Program-made: the position numbers and the translations under genes | Notes under the pieces: model-generated | What the model saw: the letters and a program-made list of their open reading frames with translations, nothing else | What the model was told of the DNA's origin: nothing | The model's database searches: none | Shown: positions 36,962 to 49,000 of the stretch, piece by piece | Layout: every line of letters begins with the position of its first letter | How positions within the stretch are numbered: position 1 is the first letter of the stretch | DNA from: Strigamia acuminata | Lineage: Eukaryota > Arthropoda > Chilopoda > Geophilomorpha > Linotaeniidae | Length of the DNA: 64,000 nucleotides | Direction: 5' to 3' | Assembly (NCBI GenBank): GCA_949358305.1 | Contig: OX442318.1 | Span: 15,234,517 to 15,298,516 of the forward strand

Positions 36962-39687
36962 CGTTCTCCTGCTTCTAAAGCTGTAGCTACTGCTGCTGGT
37001 CTAGCTATTGCATTTCTCGAAAGATAATCAGTCACAACAAAAACATATTTATTTCCAAGACGTGATAATGGAAATGGTCCAAGCGTATCTATTCCAATTC
37101 GCTCAAAAGGCTTTGAAACTGTTGACCATGGCTGCATTAGTCCCTTCGCTGGTGTAGTCATCGTTTTTGCTTTCGCGCAACTTTGGCAGGACAAGACGTA
37201 ATTTCTGACGTCCCTATAAATTCTTGTCCAAAAGAATCGTGTTCTTATTCGTTTCCAAGTTTTTGCCAAACCTAAATGAGCTCCTAGTAATCCATCGTGC
37301 ATTTCGTATAATACATCTGTTTGAAGTTGTTTTGGAACTACTAGTAACAAATCTTCCATGTTCAGGGAACTATTTAGTTTTTTCTTCCTGAACAACGTTT
37401 TGTTTTGAAGAACGAACTGCTTTAGAGGTCGTCTTCTTTTTCTTGGAAGTTGCTCTTGGTTTTCTAGCGCTGTTATGAGGTCCAGAAGTTTAGGATCCTT
37501 CCTCTGCTCAGCAGGGAGGTCCAAATTTTCTAAGAGAAGCGAAGGCAATTTTTGGATTTCTTCTTCACTTAACTCTTCCTGGATCCTACTCAGGGCATCA
37601 GCATCTGTGTGCTTCTTGCCACTCTTATGAAATATCTCAAAATCATACTCAGCTAGTTGCAGCGCCCACCTGGCTAGACGTCCATTTGGATTTCGGACTC
37701 CTTTCAGCCATTGGAGGGCAGAATGGTCGGTAATAATTTGGAATTTCTGTCCATATAAATACGGTCTAAACTTTTCAATAGCAAAAATGATTGCTAACAT
37801 TTCCCTATCAGTCGCAGTGTAATTCATTTCTGCTGTGCTCATCATACGACTTGCATAAGCGATAACACGCTCTTGAATGTTGACTTTTTGCTTCAAAATA
37901 GCTCCTAATCCGTAAGCACTTGCATCGCATGAAATCATGAAGGGCTGAGTAAAATCTGGATGCGCTAACACCGGCACTGTTATTAATGCTGTTCGAAGCG
38001 TGTGGAATGCTTTTTCATGGGGAGGTCCCCAATCAAACTTTTCATCCTTTTTGGTTAAATTCACCAGAGGTTTGGAAATGTCCGCAAAACCTTTAATAAA
38101 TTTCCGGTAATACGAGCATAATCCTAAAAAACCACGTAGTTGTTTAACGTTCACAGGAATTGGAAACTTAGCTACTGAATCCAGATTCCTGGGATCCGGT
38201 GAAATACCTTCAGCATCAACCACATGTCCGAGATATCGTATGGTGTGTGTCGCAAACGTACATTTACTCAGTTTGACTTTGAGATTCGCTGTTCTTAGCT
38301 TTTCGAAAACTGCCTCCAAATCGACGAGGTGCTGGTCGAAAGTCTTTGAAAACACTATCAAATCGTCAAGATATGCAATACATACTTTTCCCAGGAGGTT
38401 ACCAAGCACTTTGTTCATCAATTTTTGAAAGGCGGCTGGGCTGTTACATAATCCCATTCCAAGGACATTAAACTCATAATGTCCGCTAGACGTGGTGAAC
38501 GCTGTTTTTTCACGATCTTGTTCGTCTATTTCGACTTGGTGATATCCCTGAATGAGATCCATCATTGAAAAATACTTTGCACCCGCTAGCTGATCTAGGG
38601 TGTCATCTATACGCGGTAAGGGATACACCATTTTCTTTGTCACTGCATTCAAACGTCTCCAATCTACACAAAATCTCCATTTGCCGTCTCTCTTCTTGAT
38701 GAGTAGTACTGGTGCACTCCATGGGCTCTCGGATTCTCTAATGACTCCTTGCTCAAGTAACTTCTTTGTTTCAGCATCCTCGATTTCTTTTTCCTTAATT
38801 GATCGTCTATAAGGTTGTAAATGGATTGGAGGAGAATCTCCAGTATCTATTCGATGCCTAATCGTGTGAGCTCTGCCTAAATCATTGTCAGTCTTCGCAA
38901 ATCTATCTGAATTTTTCTTCAACAATTGTAGCATCAGCTCTTGTTGTGATGGTGTCATGTTGTCATTTGCCATGGACGTGCTAAAGTCAAAATGATCATC
39001 TCTTTTTTCATCAAGCACGCCAGACTCAATTACATAAAAAGTTTTTGCAATTGCTGAATTACGTCCTAAATAAATTGTCTTTTTAGTCGGATTTGCAACT
39101 CGCAGAACTCCTTCACCTTTTCTGAATTTGGTCAATGTTTTACAGCAAATCACTCCAAATCGGTCTACTACTCCACTAAGTGGTTCAATAAATAATTCAT
39201 CGTCTACTTTCTTTGCAATTTTTATTGGTACAATACATTCATGTAAAGCTGGTATAGTAATAGGTTTCAAAACTCGAGCTATGTAATTTTGATCGGTATG
39301 ATTCTTAGACATTGGGAAAATTTCTTGTTGTTCATCTTTTGGGCCTACAAAGATCTTCTGGTGGTCGTAATCAAGTTTACACCTCGCAGATGTCAGAAAG
39401 CTATGTCCAAGCAGTAAATGGTGGCCAAATCCGTTGACGATCAGCACTTCAATGGTGTGTTGCTGTTGTCCAACGTCAATAGTGATCTTGGTTTTTCCTT
39501 CTGGGATTATTATTGAACCATCTACAACTCTAAGTCGAATGTATGGACATGGTTGATATTTGAGCTGCAATGTTCTTACTAAATCTTCATTAATAATATT
39601 ACGATAACCTCCAGAATCCAAGACACCTGTTATCTCCATACCATTCACCACTACTGGAATTTGCAAAAGTTCATCTGTGGCGTTCAA
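36946..39687 (-). pseudogene. pol: Gypsy 3 pol: protease, RT, RNase H, integrase N-terminus
   Basis: The frame is open from about 39768; no ATG is needed if it is expressed as Gag-Pol. Protease has V-L-D-S-G-G near residue 24 of the ATG-less start, RT has W-R-F-C-V-D-W-R-R and Y-L-D-D (near 440), RNase H has S-C-D-A-S (near 590), and integrase has the H-H-C-C finger (about 800-840) and the first catalytic Asp (G-I-D-T-L-G-P). The frame is lost at 36946 and integrase continues in the overlapping ORF. The Y-L-D-D RT and arrangement are standard gypsy, of a lineage different from gypsy 1 and 2. Confidence 0.88.
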
Positions 39688-39794
39688 CTCAATAATTTCT
39701 AACTTCCTTTTTCTTCTTCTCTTCTTTTTGTTATTTCGTCTTTGTGGCCATTCTAGTTTCCCGATGCATTAGGTGGTCCACCACGTGGGGCTCC

Positions 39795-41042
39795 TCAATT
39801 TCCTCGGCCTTGGTAATTTTCAATAAAATTTTTACCTTTATAATTTGGATTTTTAGGATGACCTTGGTTATTTGGATTCCCCTGTTGTCTTTGACCTTGT
39901 GGTGGGTTCCTTTGCTGTTGTGGCGGATTCCATTGCTGTTGTGGATATTGTTGTTGGAATCCTTGACCTGAATTATTCCACTGATCATTCCAATTACCTC
40001 TGTTTTGACCTCTATTGTTCCATCCTCTACCTTGGTTCCAATTGTTGTTATTATTCCACCATCCTCGTTGTTGTCCAGGTCGTCCTCTAAAGTTACCTCT
40101 ATTGTAGAACTGCGCCTGGTTTGGATGTGGCGTATACCATTGGTTTTGGTAGAAGACTGGAGTAACCTCTGCATATTGAACATCCCCAAACTGCTGCTGT
40201 TGTTTCAGCACTTTGACCTCTGCTAACAACTCGTCTTTTGTTTTATTGACGTCGCTCGGTTCTACCAAGCAACTCGGTGTCACCTTGCTAGGTGTATCAA
40301 CAGCTTTTTGCAGTAGGGTTAGTAAAACTTCTGCAGGGTCCTCATTGAATGCATGAGCTTCCAATAACCCAAGTTGAGATGTTAGTTGATCCAACGTCTT
40401 TGGAAAGTTGACTACTAATTTATCTCTAGTCGCCTTTTTAAGTGTCTGAAACACATGAAATATCTTTTGCTCTTCAGTGAATGATGGTCTTGCAAAAGAA
40501 CATTCTTTTAGTATCTTCTGCATGTGTTCCAAAGCTGTTCCATCCTTGTGCTGCATTGCTTGTAATTTCGACAAAATCGTTGTTATTTGTCGTCTAAATT
40601 TAGTCTTCAACGCATCTTTCCATTGTGTCCATGTTCTAGTCGGATACAGTGGAAGTTGATCTAAATACCATGATGATGCGGGAGATTTCAGCACAATTGA
40701 CAGATGCTTAATACGCTCAGTATCATCGGCGATCGTATCTTCATATCCAATCAACCACGTGTCAATATTTCCTGTAGCCGGATCAAAATCAACTGGATTT
40801 CTTCTATTGACCACTAAGTTTTGTAACACTGTCTGTATTGCTACCAGTTCTGATGATGGCGAAGCATTAGCCATTTTAGTAGAAGATTGTTCAATTTTTA
40901 TTTCCACTTTTGGTTGAATTGGTTCCTCGTGCTCTTCAATATCTTTGGCTGCGTCCTCAAATACGTCGTCCAAATTTACCTGTACCCTTTCCAAAAGATC
41001 GCCTAATTCTGATTGTTCCTTAGGCAATAACCAATTATACAC
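39795..41042 (-). CDS. gag: Gypsy 3 gag
   Basis: Capsid-type gag of about 415 residues from the first GTG-like position; an internal ATG near 40875 (M-A-N-A-S-P) is the likeliest start. The capsid region carries W-Y-L-D-Q and T-W-T-Q-W-K-D-A-L (near 40640-40680). The C-terminus is rich in Asn, Gln, Gly and Arg (N-R-G-N-F-R-G-R-P-G-Q-Q) with no zinc knuckle, an RGG-like RNA-binding tail. The frame is open further upstream to about 41262 without any ATG. Gag ends at 39795 and pol opens at about 39768 in another frame, with no overlap, so how Gag-Pol is made is unclear. Confidence 0.75.
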   Translation of the reverse strand: MYNWLLPKEQSELGDLLERVQVNLDDVFEDAAKDIEEHEEPIQPKVEIKIEQSSTKMANASPSSELVAIQTVLQNLVVNRRNPVDFDPATGNIDTWLIGYEDTIADDTERIKHLSIVLKSPASSWYLDQLPLYPTRTWTQWKDALKTKFRRQITTILSKLQAMQHKDGTALEHMQKILKECSFARPSFTEEQKIFHVFQTLKKATRDKLVVNFPKTLDQLTSQLGLLEAHAFNEDPAEVLLTLLQKAVDTPSKVTPSCLVEPSDVNKTKDELLAEVKVLKQQQQFGDVQYAEVTPVFYQNQWYTPHPNQAQFYNRGNFRGRPGQQRGWWNNNNNWNQGRGWNNRGQNRGNWNDQWNNSGQGFQQQYPQQQWNPPQQQRNPPQGQRQQGNPNNQGHPKNPNYKGKNFIENYQGRGN

Positions 41043-41262
41043 ACCTGGATCTATTAATCTTTTATTACGCTGCTCGGGAGTTTCAAGATCTTCCCTTTTT
41101 TGTGTTTTTTGTTCACTTTTGGATTTTGATCTATACTTCCGACCAGTTACTTTATCATCCAGTAACTCTTTGGGTGTATCAGGTTCTCCTGGTTCCTTTT
41201 TGGAAAACAGATAATCTGCTACAAACTCTGGCAGTTTATAGCGTTTGGATTCCGCAATGATT

Positions 41263-42033
41263 AATTAATTAAACTGAAGACACAATCCTTTGAAGCACTC
41301 AGACTCAGTTTATTCAATTGCAAATAACACTATAACACTTTTAACTCTCTGAAAACAAGTCAATGATTAAACAATTCAAACAATTCAATCTTCACAATCA
41401 AATTTCAAAATTTTCAAAACAATTAAATTTTCACAGTCATATTTCAAAACTTTATTAAATCTATTAGTAGCAAATATTCAAGAAAACTTTTTATTAGTAA
41501 ATAATTACAAAAATATCCTGAAATTCAAAAATTCATTAATAAATTCAAACTATATATTTTATTAATATACACTTTCATCAAAATGGAAAACACTAAATTC
41601 CTTATTTAATAATAATAAACGTCACCATTCATATTCAATTCACAATCAAACTCCACAATAAATATCACTTCACTCAATTAAATATTCAAAGTTATTTTGT
41701 TATTTGTTATATTTTATTTCTTAATTTCACCAATTTCAAAACTCAATTAAGTCTATTATCTTTATTAGCAATGAATCACCTTTTTCATTTCTATCACTCT
41801 TATCAATGAGTCATCTGTATGCAAATTAAGTTACAGTTTTTCAAAATTTTATATGATTTTTAAACTGATTTTCCACAAATTTCAATTCCAATTGCTTTAA
41901 TCTCTCAATTTTAATTTTCCAATTTCCTGAAAAACTAATCACTAGGTAAACTCAAGCAAAACTAAGCTTAATTTCAAAATTTTCGCTAATTTTCAAATTT
42001 TATTCTAATTTTTATGCGGTATGGGAAAGACTC
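41263..42033 (-). other. Gypsy 3 leader, AT-rich, non-coding
   Basis: No ORF or clear motif; long runs of A and T. Lies between primer-binding site and the gag frame. Confidence 0.6.
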
Positions 42034-42045
42034 GCATCTCCACCA
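42034..42045 (-). other. Gypsy 3 primer-binding site (tRNA-Ala-like)
   Basis: In the element's sense TGGTGGAGATGC follows the LTR after a 2-nt spacer. This is the complement of the usual animal tRNA-Ala acceptor end (GCATCTCCACCA) over 12 nt. Confidence 0.65.
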
Positions 42046-42047
42046 TT

Positions 42048-42616
42048 TGTTACGTGGATCCTGGCTCCAATCCGAGTTCCACGCAACTGTATTTTGACTG
42101 AGCGATAGAGAAAGAATGAGGCGTTGTTTATATTTTAAATTCAAATCTAAACTTTATTAGATCGGACAGACAAAGTCTGTTCGACCTTCATTAATTGTGC
42201 GCTTTACAAATCGAATAAATCATCACTATCAACTTTGAATGAAATGGCATTTACCTTATATTACTTCAGTACAATTAAACAAACACTTTAACAACTGGGT
42301 GATAAATTATCTAAGTTAAATAAATGTCAAAACCAAGTCGGCAGCCGTACTCAGTATCGAGCGACATTAGACCAGTAAAATGAGTTTGATGTTTTCTGTA
42401 AAGCAACATAAGATTAAGTGAGCTGTCTTAGAGTGGGTCAGTTCATAGGAAATCTCCTATTCTACCCTTAATCGAATTGATCGGTCTAACAGACGACGAT
42501 GACGGTTTCCAATCGCCACGCCATCTGTTGCCGAAATTTAGCAACATTAAACTAATAATGACTCAAATTACGTGTTACGAATCGCGCATTAATCGACACG
42601 GTTCGTACACGTGACA
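42048..42616 (-). repeat. Gypsy 3 5' LTR (569 bp)
   Basis: In element sense it begins TGTCACGTG and ends CACGTAACA. Bounded by the primer-binding site on one side and copia 4 LTR on the other. The partner is outside the window. Confidence 0.75.
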
Positions 42617-42827
42617 ATACCAGTTTGGCACTCTGGTGCCAATAATTAACAATCATAATTAAGCAAAGAACAAATCATATCTTGCGATGGAAATAACGTA
42701 TGGAATCTTATACGGGACAATGTAAACAATAGATAAATATCACATTTGACATCTTAAAAAGGAAATATAAACATTGTTATGAAACAAACATTCGACAGCG
42801 ATTAACTAGGTGGTCCTTTGACCAACA
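42617..42827 (-). repeat. Copia 4 3' LTR, partial (211 bp)
   Basis: Equals 56216-56426 base for base by eye. The remaining 300 bp should lie left of the window, beyond gypsy 3. Confidence 0.88.
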
Positions 42828-43049
42828 AATCCCCTCTTCGGTGACTAATGTTTACAGGGGATATCACAAACAAGAGCTGGAATTACAGCATATGATTAAC
42901 GAAATAAATGATATGTTCGAGTCGTCGAGCCGGGTACTGTAATTGTAGAACTCTTCACTAAGGAAGCCCGTAGATTCCCACAGAACTCGATGACTCTCAA
43001 TTTCGGGGAAAAATAAAACAGGAATGTCACGATAAAAGTCATTGTGGAT
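42828..43049 (-). other. Copia 4 polypurine tract and 3' non-coding region
   Basis: Element-sense GAAGAGGGGA directly precedes the LTR; the rest shares blocks with copia 3's 3' region. No ORF. Confidence 0.75.
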
Positions 43050-44450
43050 CTACGATCTAAATATGTTGGAGATTAGTGATCGTAACCGCTCCGATCCGAG
43101 CCATTTTGTGAATATGTCCGCGATATTCGATTCGCCTGGCATTTTTAGTAGATGAAAGCGTCCCGCCGAGTACCACTCCCTAAGCCAATGATATCGGACG
43201 CGGATATGTCGAGTTTTCGAGTTTTCCACGTCGTTGGAAGTGAATTGAATGCTGGCTAGGGCGTCGGAATAAACGATGGGTCGAGACAGGCGATTCAGCA
43301 TTGGAAACTGGGTATAAACGTGGTCCAACCAATATAACTCTTTAACACACTCAACCAGGGCGATGAATTCCGCTTCCATGGTTGAGCATGCGACAGTGGA
43401 CTGTTTCCGGCATGACCAGCCGATTGGCACGTTTCCAACATAGGTGATGTAGCCACCAAAGCTCAAAGATGTTTCTGGATCGCTTGCCCAGGAGGCGTCT
43501 GTGAAGGCTCGTAATTGAGAAGAACCACAATCCGACAACTCGATGCAGAGGTTTGCTGTATTAGCAACATATTGAAGAACTTGCTGCAATGCACGGATGT
43601 GGGTCTTGTTGTAGCACGTGTTGAATTGTGCTAAGGCAATCACGGAGTAGAGAATATCAGGGCGCGTTCTCGAGGCCAAAAATAACAATGACCCGATGAG
43701 AGACCGGTAAGGAAAGTCCGCTAAGTTCTCAGTTGATCCTCTGACTAGTGTTGTCCCAGGGGTTACGGGCACCTTGACAAGACTGTTGGGCGATATCCCG
43801 AATTTCTTTAGCAATTTGGCGATATACGCACGTTGTGTTATGAATGTGCGTCCTGCTTCGCGGATGAACTCAACGCCCAGTAACCTTGAAATGGGGCCAA
43901 GATTCACTATTTGAAATTTTGAACTAATGAGGGCGATCAACTTATCAAGAATGCTATCAGACGCGTAGAAGAGAGCTATGTCGTCCACGTAAATCAGCAT
44001 CACGGCGGAATTTCCAAAAGTATATACGCAGTTGCACGCTGGCATCTTCTTGAATCCAAGATCTAGCAGGGTTTCGTCTAGCTTTTCAAACCACTGCCTG
44101 CCTGATTGGTGAAGCCCATAGAGGGACTTGATGAGTAACCATACGTTATCTGGGTGGGAACATGTGGCACCTGCAGGGATCCGCATGTAAACTTTGTGTT
44201 TTAGCGCGCCATACAGGTACGCACACTTGACGTCCAAATGAGCGTCCTTCCACCCGCGCAACACAACCAGGAGACAGAAGAATAGGCGAATTAACACAAA
44301 ATTCACCACTGGGCTGAAAACCTCGTCATAATCCACGCCCAGGGTTTGACGAAATCCTTGCGCAACTAGACGCGCTCTATATCTCGTGATAGTTCCGGCT
44401 GTATCCGTCTTCAATTTGAAGATCCACTTACAACCTAAGATTGTTGTATC
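43050..44450 (-). CDS. pol: Copia 4 polyprotein, RT and RNase H part
   Basis: Begins at the RT entry motif (T-T-I-L-G-C-K-W-I-F-K-L-K) where copia 5 inserted; residues right of 44450 are copia 5 LTR read in frame. RT has Y-V-D-D near 43985, RNase H has T-D-A-S-W near 43495 and M-E-A-E-F near 43370. Ends with a normal stop and has no internal lesion. Confidence 0.87.
   Translation of the reverse strand, partial: DTTILGCKWIFKLKTDTAGTITRYRARLVAQGFRQTLGVDYDEVFSPVVNFVLIRLFFCLLVVLRGWKDAHLDVKCAYLYGALKHKVYMRIPAGATCSHPDNVWLLIKSLYGLHQSGRQWFEKLDETLLDLGFKKMPACNCVYTFGNSAVMLIYVDDIALFYASDSILDKLIALISSKFQIVNLGPISRLLGVEFIREAGRTFITQRAYIAKLLKKFGISPNSLVKVPVTPGTTLVRGSTENLADFPYRSLIGSLLFLASRTRPDILYSVIALAQFNTCYNKTHIRALQQVLQYVANTANLCIELSDCGSSQLRAFTDASWASDPETSLSFGGYITYVGNVPIGWSCRKQSTVACSTMEAEFIALVECVKELYWLDHVYTQFPMLNRLSRPIVYSDALASIQFTSNDVENSKTRHIRVRYHWLREWYSAGRFHLLKMPGESNIADIFTKWLGSERLRSLISNIFRS
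44446..44450. repeat. Target duplication GTATC, left copy (copia 5)
   Basis: Identical to 51361-51365. Confidence 0.92.
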
Positions 44451-44915
44451 TGTTAGGTTGACGTTTTCCTGTTTGTCCTCGCATCCGCGTAGATTATCAG
44501 ATTGCATATTGTGGATAAATGCAATCAGTGTGTTGCCATGTTGATGTCCCATATCGCAGTCGGTTGATTCTGTTTTTTAATCCCAATGCTGGTTTTGTAC
44601 CGCAACCGACTCCTATTACGTGACAACACACACAACCTGTCATCTGCTCAAATGAGCACTTATTGTTTATGTTGTTCTGTTTGTTTTATCCATTAGTTTT
44701 GTCTTTCTGTAAAGAACAAGTCAGTGTATTGAAACAATGATTTGTTCTATGATTTCATTGTGTTTGAGATCGAGGACGATTAGCCTCGAACCAGGTTTTA
44801 TGTTACACACCTACTTTTGTAATAAAAGATGGCGGACGCGTGTCCGATTTATCCGCCCAGCCAAAATGATGTTTCCGAGTTATTTCGACAGCGCACAGGC
44901 CATTGCAACTCTTCA
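44451..44915 (+). repeat. Copia 5 5' LTR (465 bp)
   Basis: Begins TGTTAGGTTGACG and ends CAACTCTTCA. AATAAAAGATGGCGGACGCG near 44821-44840 joins a poly(A)-type AATAAA to a sense YY1/Pho-like AAGATGGCGG (44826-44835), followed by a GGACGCG/CGTGTCC hairpin. Confidence 0.93.
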
Positions 44916-46030
44916 AAGTGGTAGCAGAGGGTAAAAACGATCTGGCAACGACGTTTTTGGAGAAGAAACGGCCATTTTGCGACTACGAGAAGTCGCCGAG
45001 TGTGCGCCCGCCCAGCTCGTCGTAAAAACGAGTTTTCGGTGCGGATTTCTACGTGGAATCGTCGCCACAACGTGTGCGGAGGATTCCTCGCCATCAGCGG
45101 AACATTTGGATACGTTTTCGTCACGAAAATCGGTATTTTTCGTCGTTTCGACGTCGTGGAAATAAACGACGGTCGAAATTTGTGTTTTGTGTATTCTACG
45201 AGTGGCTGCAAGTGCCAGCGCTTCGTGGGATTTTTCAGCAGTGTTGTGTGGTCAATTACACCCACAACAGGATCTTTTTCGACGGTAGGAACATTTATTG
45301 TCGATTTCCGTGCGAAATAAGCACGTTTGGACGTCGTCATCGAAGATTTTCGCGACGGCGGCCATTTTCTTTTTGGATAAATCGTCGCGACCGACGATTT
45401 TTGCAACACGCAGAGAAGTCTGCGGTCACCGAGAAGTCCTGCACACGTTAAGCGTGTGTGCAGGCGTTATTTTCCGTGTTTCGAACCCCGGAGTCCGTCT
45501 CACGAAGGCGCGGACGAGCGCGACGTTGATTTTCCCGCGATCGCACGGAAGTGTGCACGCGGACGGCACGACAGCCCATTTTCCGTGCGTACGACGACGT
45601 GGGAGCAACGTTTTGTCCTCGAAGGACGTTATTGCGACGCTTTGCACCCGCAATTCGCCGCAACTTTACCAGCTTCACATCAAAAAGTGTAATATAATTT
45701 ACTGTCGTGAAACTCTGTTAGTTTTAAGGTTTTGTTGTGGTCCCCTGTTAGAATCGGTGCTACCCTACGTCCAGTCGGGCACGTAGCACTGTATTCTTGG
45801 CTAGGCTTATCCACGGCCACCCAACCATCCCGCGGGCCCCAGGAGGCGCGAACGGAAGAGTTGGGGGATTGCTAGTCAAGGTTTTTCAATCTCACTTATT
45901 GAGATCCCCCGGGTAGTGTGCATTATTCGCCTTCACTTTTGGGGGAATTCTGCATCCGTGCGACGAATTTACGTGGTTTGTGTGACTTGTGCTTCGGTTC
46001 TTCACTAAATTTCGTCGCAAATTTCCCGAA
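44916..46030 (+). other. Copia 5 leader with initiator-Met primer-binding site
   Basis: TGGTAGCAGAGG at 44919-44930 is complementary to the 3' end of initiator tRNA-Met, after a 3-nt spacer. The remaining 1.1 kb is CpG-rich, with several short ORFs on both strands that I do not consider genes. Confidence 0.75.
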
Positions 46031-49000
46031 ATGGCGTCCTACGATCGCCATGATGATTACAAGGACGTGAAAAAGTTGGACGGAACCAACTATCCGACCT
46101 GGAGCGTACAGGTACAGCTCCTCCTCCAATCGTACGGTGTTTGGGGCCACGTGACCGGCAAGCCAAAAGAGCCGCCGGCCGGATCACCGTTTCGAGAGAC
46201 AAGGGATTTTGAGAAAGGCGAAGAAAGGGCCCGCTCCACCATTTGTTTGGCTTGCGGCGAGGCCCAACAGGTCGTGGCGGTTGCCCAGGCCACTGCTAAA
46301 GAAGTGTGGGAGGCACTGAAAGCTGCCTACCAGCCCACGACCCGGGCACGTAAAGCCCGTCTTCGCAGGGAATTTTTAGACATGCGGTTGCATGAAAACG
46401 AAGAGATGTTTGTTTTCACCGCACGTGTTGATCGGAAAGTAGTACAGCTTGCAGATGTCAAGATTCAAATTTCTGATGAGTTTCACGCCTTTCAATATCT
46501 TGACCTGCTGCCACCCCAATACGAACCGGTCAAGCAGACGGTTTATCACTGGGGTGACACAGAGTTCACGGCAGCAGCGGTCAAGGAACGCCTGGTAGGC
46601 GAATACAACCGCCTACATGTAACAACCGACGAGTTTGGCGTGCCTTCCAAGGCGCCATTGGAGAACACTGGTGCCTTCTTTAACCAAGGCGGAAGACAAC
46701 GCGGACGTGGTGGAAATGCACCCGGCGGCCCACGCATCTGTTTTACTTGCGGTGGGACGGGCCACTTCGCCCGTGAATGCCCTACTCCACCGAAACAGCA
46801 ATTCCAAGCAAAAGGAAACCAAACTGGACAATTTAGAGGCAATCCACGGGGCAAGGGACGTGGAAGAGGCCAGCAAAAGGCCACTGTCACACAGGCTGAC
46901 ATATTCAGTGACTCTCCAGTCTCTTATTACTCCGCGGCGATTTGGCTTCAACAACAACCCCCTGTGCCGGCTTCCCACGTGTCTCACGCGAATTATGATT
47001 CGCAATGGTACGTCGACACAGGGGCGACGGACCATTTCTCCTTCAACAAAGACTGGTTCTCCGACTTCAAGCCATTAACTGGCCACGTGCAACAGGGAGA
47101 AGGAAAGTCGAGAATCGAAGGAATAGGAAATGTGACGTTGACATCGATTTATGGAACCCGCACCCGTGCAATTACATTGCATAATGTATTTTATGCACCC
47201 AACTTTAGGAAGAATTTGATTTCGTTGGGTCGCACGGATGAAGCTGGGGCAACGACCATGATTAAAAATGGCAAAATGGTTATTTATAACGACAAAATTG
47301 ATGACCCTTCCATCACTGCGGAACGCACGAGTGATCGGATGTATAAGGTCAATTGTCGTATTTCCCCTGTGAACACTGCCGCATTACCTGCGCAACAGGC
47401 TGCGACAGTGTCTTCTAGTCCGCTTATAAAAGGCGATGAAGTTGTAAATTCGATACTAACATACCCTAGTTTTAAGGACGCATTAACCCAAAATTCGAGT
47501 GAGTCAGGGAAACCTGCACCAGCGATAAAGGGGCAAGCGAGTGTTGCGAACAACGCGCCTGCGAATGTTACGACTAATGCGCAAGCGAATGTTTCGAATA
47601 AAATTAAGGCAAAGACTGCCAATGCCTCTAAGGAGGCAAGTTCAATTGTGCAGAACAATGCAGACAAAGCAGAGAATGGGAACAATTCTACTAATGGGGT
47701 TAAAACTTTTGACAAGAAAGATAAGGCTCAAACGATGGACATTTGGCACTCCCGCTTAGGGCATTTAAATGCAAAGGGAATTGCGGGTTTAGAAAAGTCA
47801 ACTGATGTTTTTGGGCTGAAACTCTCGAATAAGGAGTTGTCGACGTGTGACTTTTGCGCCAGGGCGAAGAGCACACGTGCTAGTTTTCCCCCAATAATTG
47901 GAATTACGACAAAAAGTATTTTGGAAATAGTGCACTTAGACGTGTGGGGCCCCGCGCCAGTTCAAACATTGGGTGGGGCGTACTATTATCTCATTCTCAT
48001 CGATGATTTTTCCCGCTTTATGTGGATAATCATCATGAAACGGAAAAGTGACGTTTTAGGACATTTCAAGCGGTGGCTACTTGAAGTTGAGCGAACGACC
48101 TCTAAGAAGGTAAAGGCCATAAAAACTGATAATGGAGGGGAATTCATATCTAGACAATGGGACGATTATGTGGCGACAATTGGGCTTAAGTGTATGAGGA
48201 CTAATGCATACAGCCCAGAAATGAATTCGGTCGCCGAACGGGCGAACCGTACCATTCTTAATGGTACTCGGGCACTTCTTTTTGAGAATAAATTTCCCGC
48301 CACTCTATGGGCAGAGCTTGCCGTTTCAGTTGTATATCTGAAAAACCGTTTTCCACATACGGGAATTGGGGGAAAAACACCTTATTCTGTGTTTTATAAT
48401 AAGAAATTGTCCCTTCGCCATGTCAAGTGCATTGGCTCATTGACTTATGTCCACATCCCATCTCAGACTCGGGGTGGGAAATTACAAGACAGGGCATGGG
48501 CTGGGGCATTAATTGGATATGCCGCTTCTACACGCGGCTACAGAATTTGGGATCCAAATAAAAATCAGGTGTTTTTGTCTAAACACGTCAAAATTTTTGA
48601 AAACAATTTCTGGTTTGAATTGGGGACGGTTACGTCGCCTGAATTGGAGAATGACTTTGATACTTCGAGTTCGGACTCGTTCAATGGGTCATTTTCTGAC
48701 GACGACAGTGTTGTCGGTGACCCAATTCCGGCGGAAATCCCGGAACCCCCTCCTGCGATACAGGAGGTTCCACAACCTGCTCCGCAGCAGAAAGTGAAAC
48801 CCGCATTGCCCACGACCCCAAAGCCTACTCTGAGACCTGAATTGAGGCCAGTCGCTAAACAGGCAGCTCAGCAACCCCCACTCATGCCCGTTGAGGGGAA
48901 CCCCATTCTTGGGGACGGGGATACAGGGGATGAGCCTGTTGAAGAAATTGGTGGGGCGAAGGGGGATGATGGGAATTACTTCAACATCTATCCTGACAAT

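Larger units (their letters stand above)
34435..42616 (-). mobile_element. Gypsy 3: Ty3/gypsy retrotransposon, 5' part to third ORF (3' end left of window)
   Basis: Minus strand. Right to left: 5' LTR 42048-42616, primer-binding site, 1 kb AT-rich leader, gag, pol (frameshifted in integrase), 0.9 kb AT-rich spacer, third ORF cut by copia 2 at 34434. It is inserted in the 3' LTR of copia 4: at 42617 copia 4 LTR sequence resumes in mid-LTR. The right target duplication would start ATAC. Confidence 0.85.

Noticed and set aside
44451-44552. N-terminus of the minus-strand ORF 43050-44552
   Set aside because: It reads copia 5 LTR and appears again at 50896-50997; not copia 4 protein.
45298-45786. 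162-codon ORF in the copia 5 leader
   Set aside because: Overlapped by ORFs in other frames and strand in a CpG-rich leader; no recognisable protein and a normal copia polyprotein follows.
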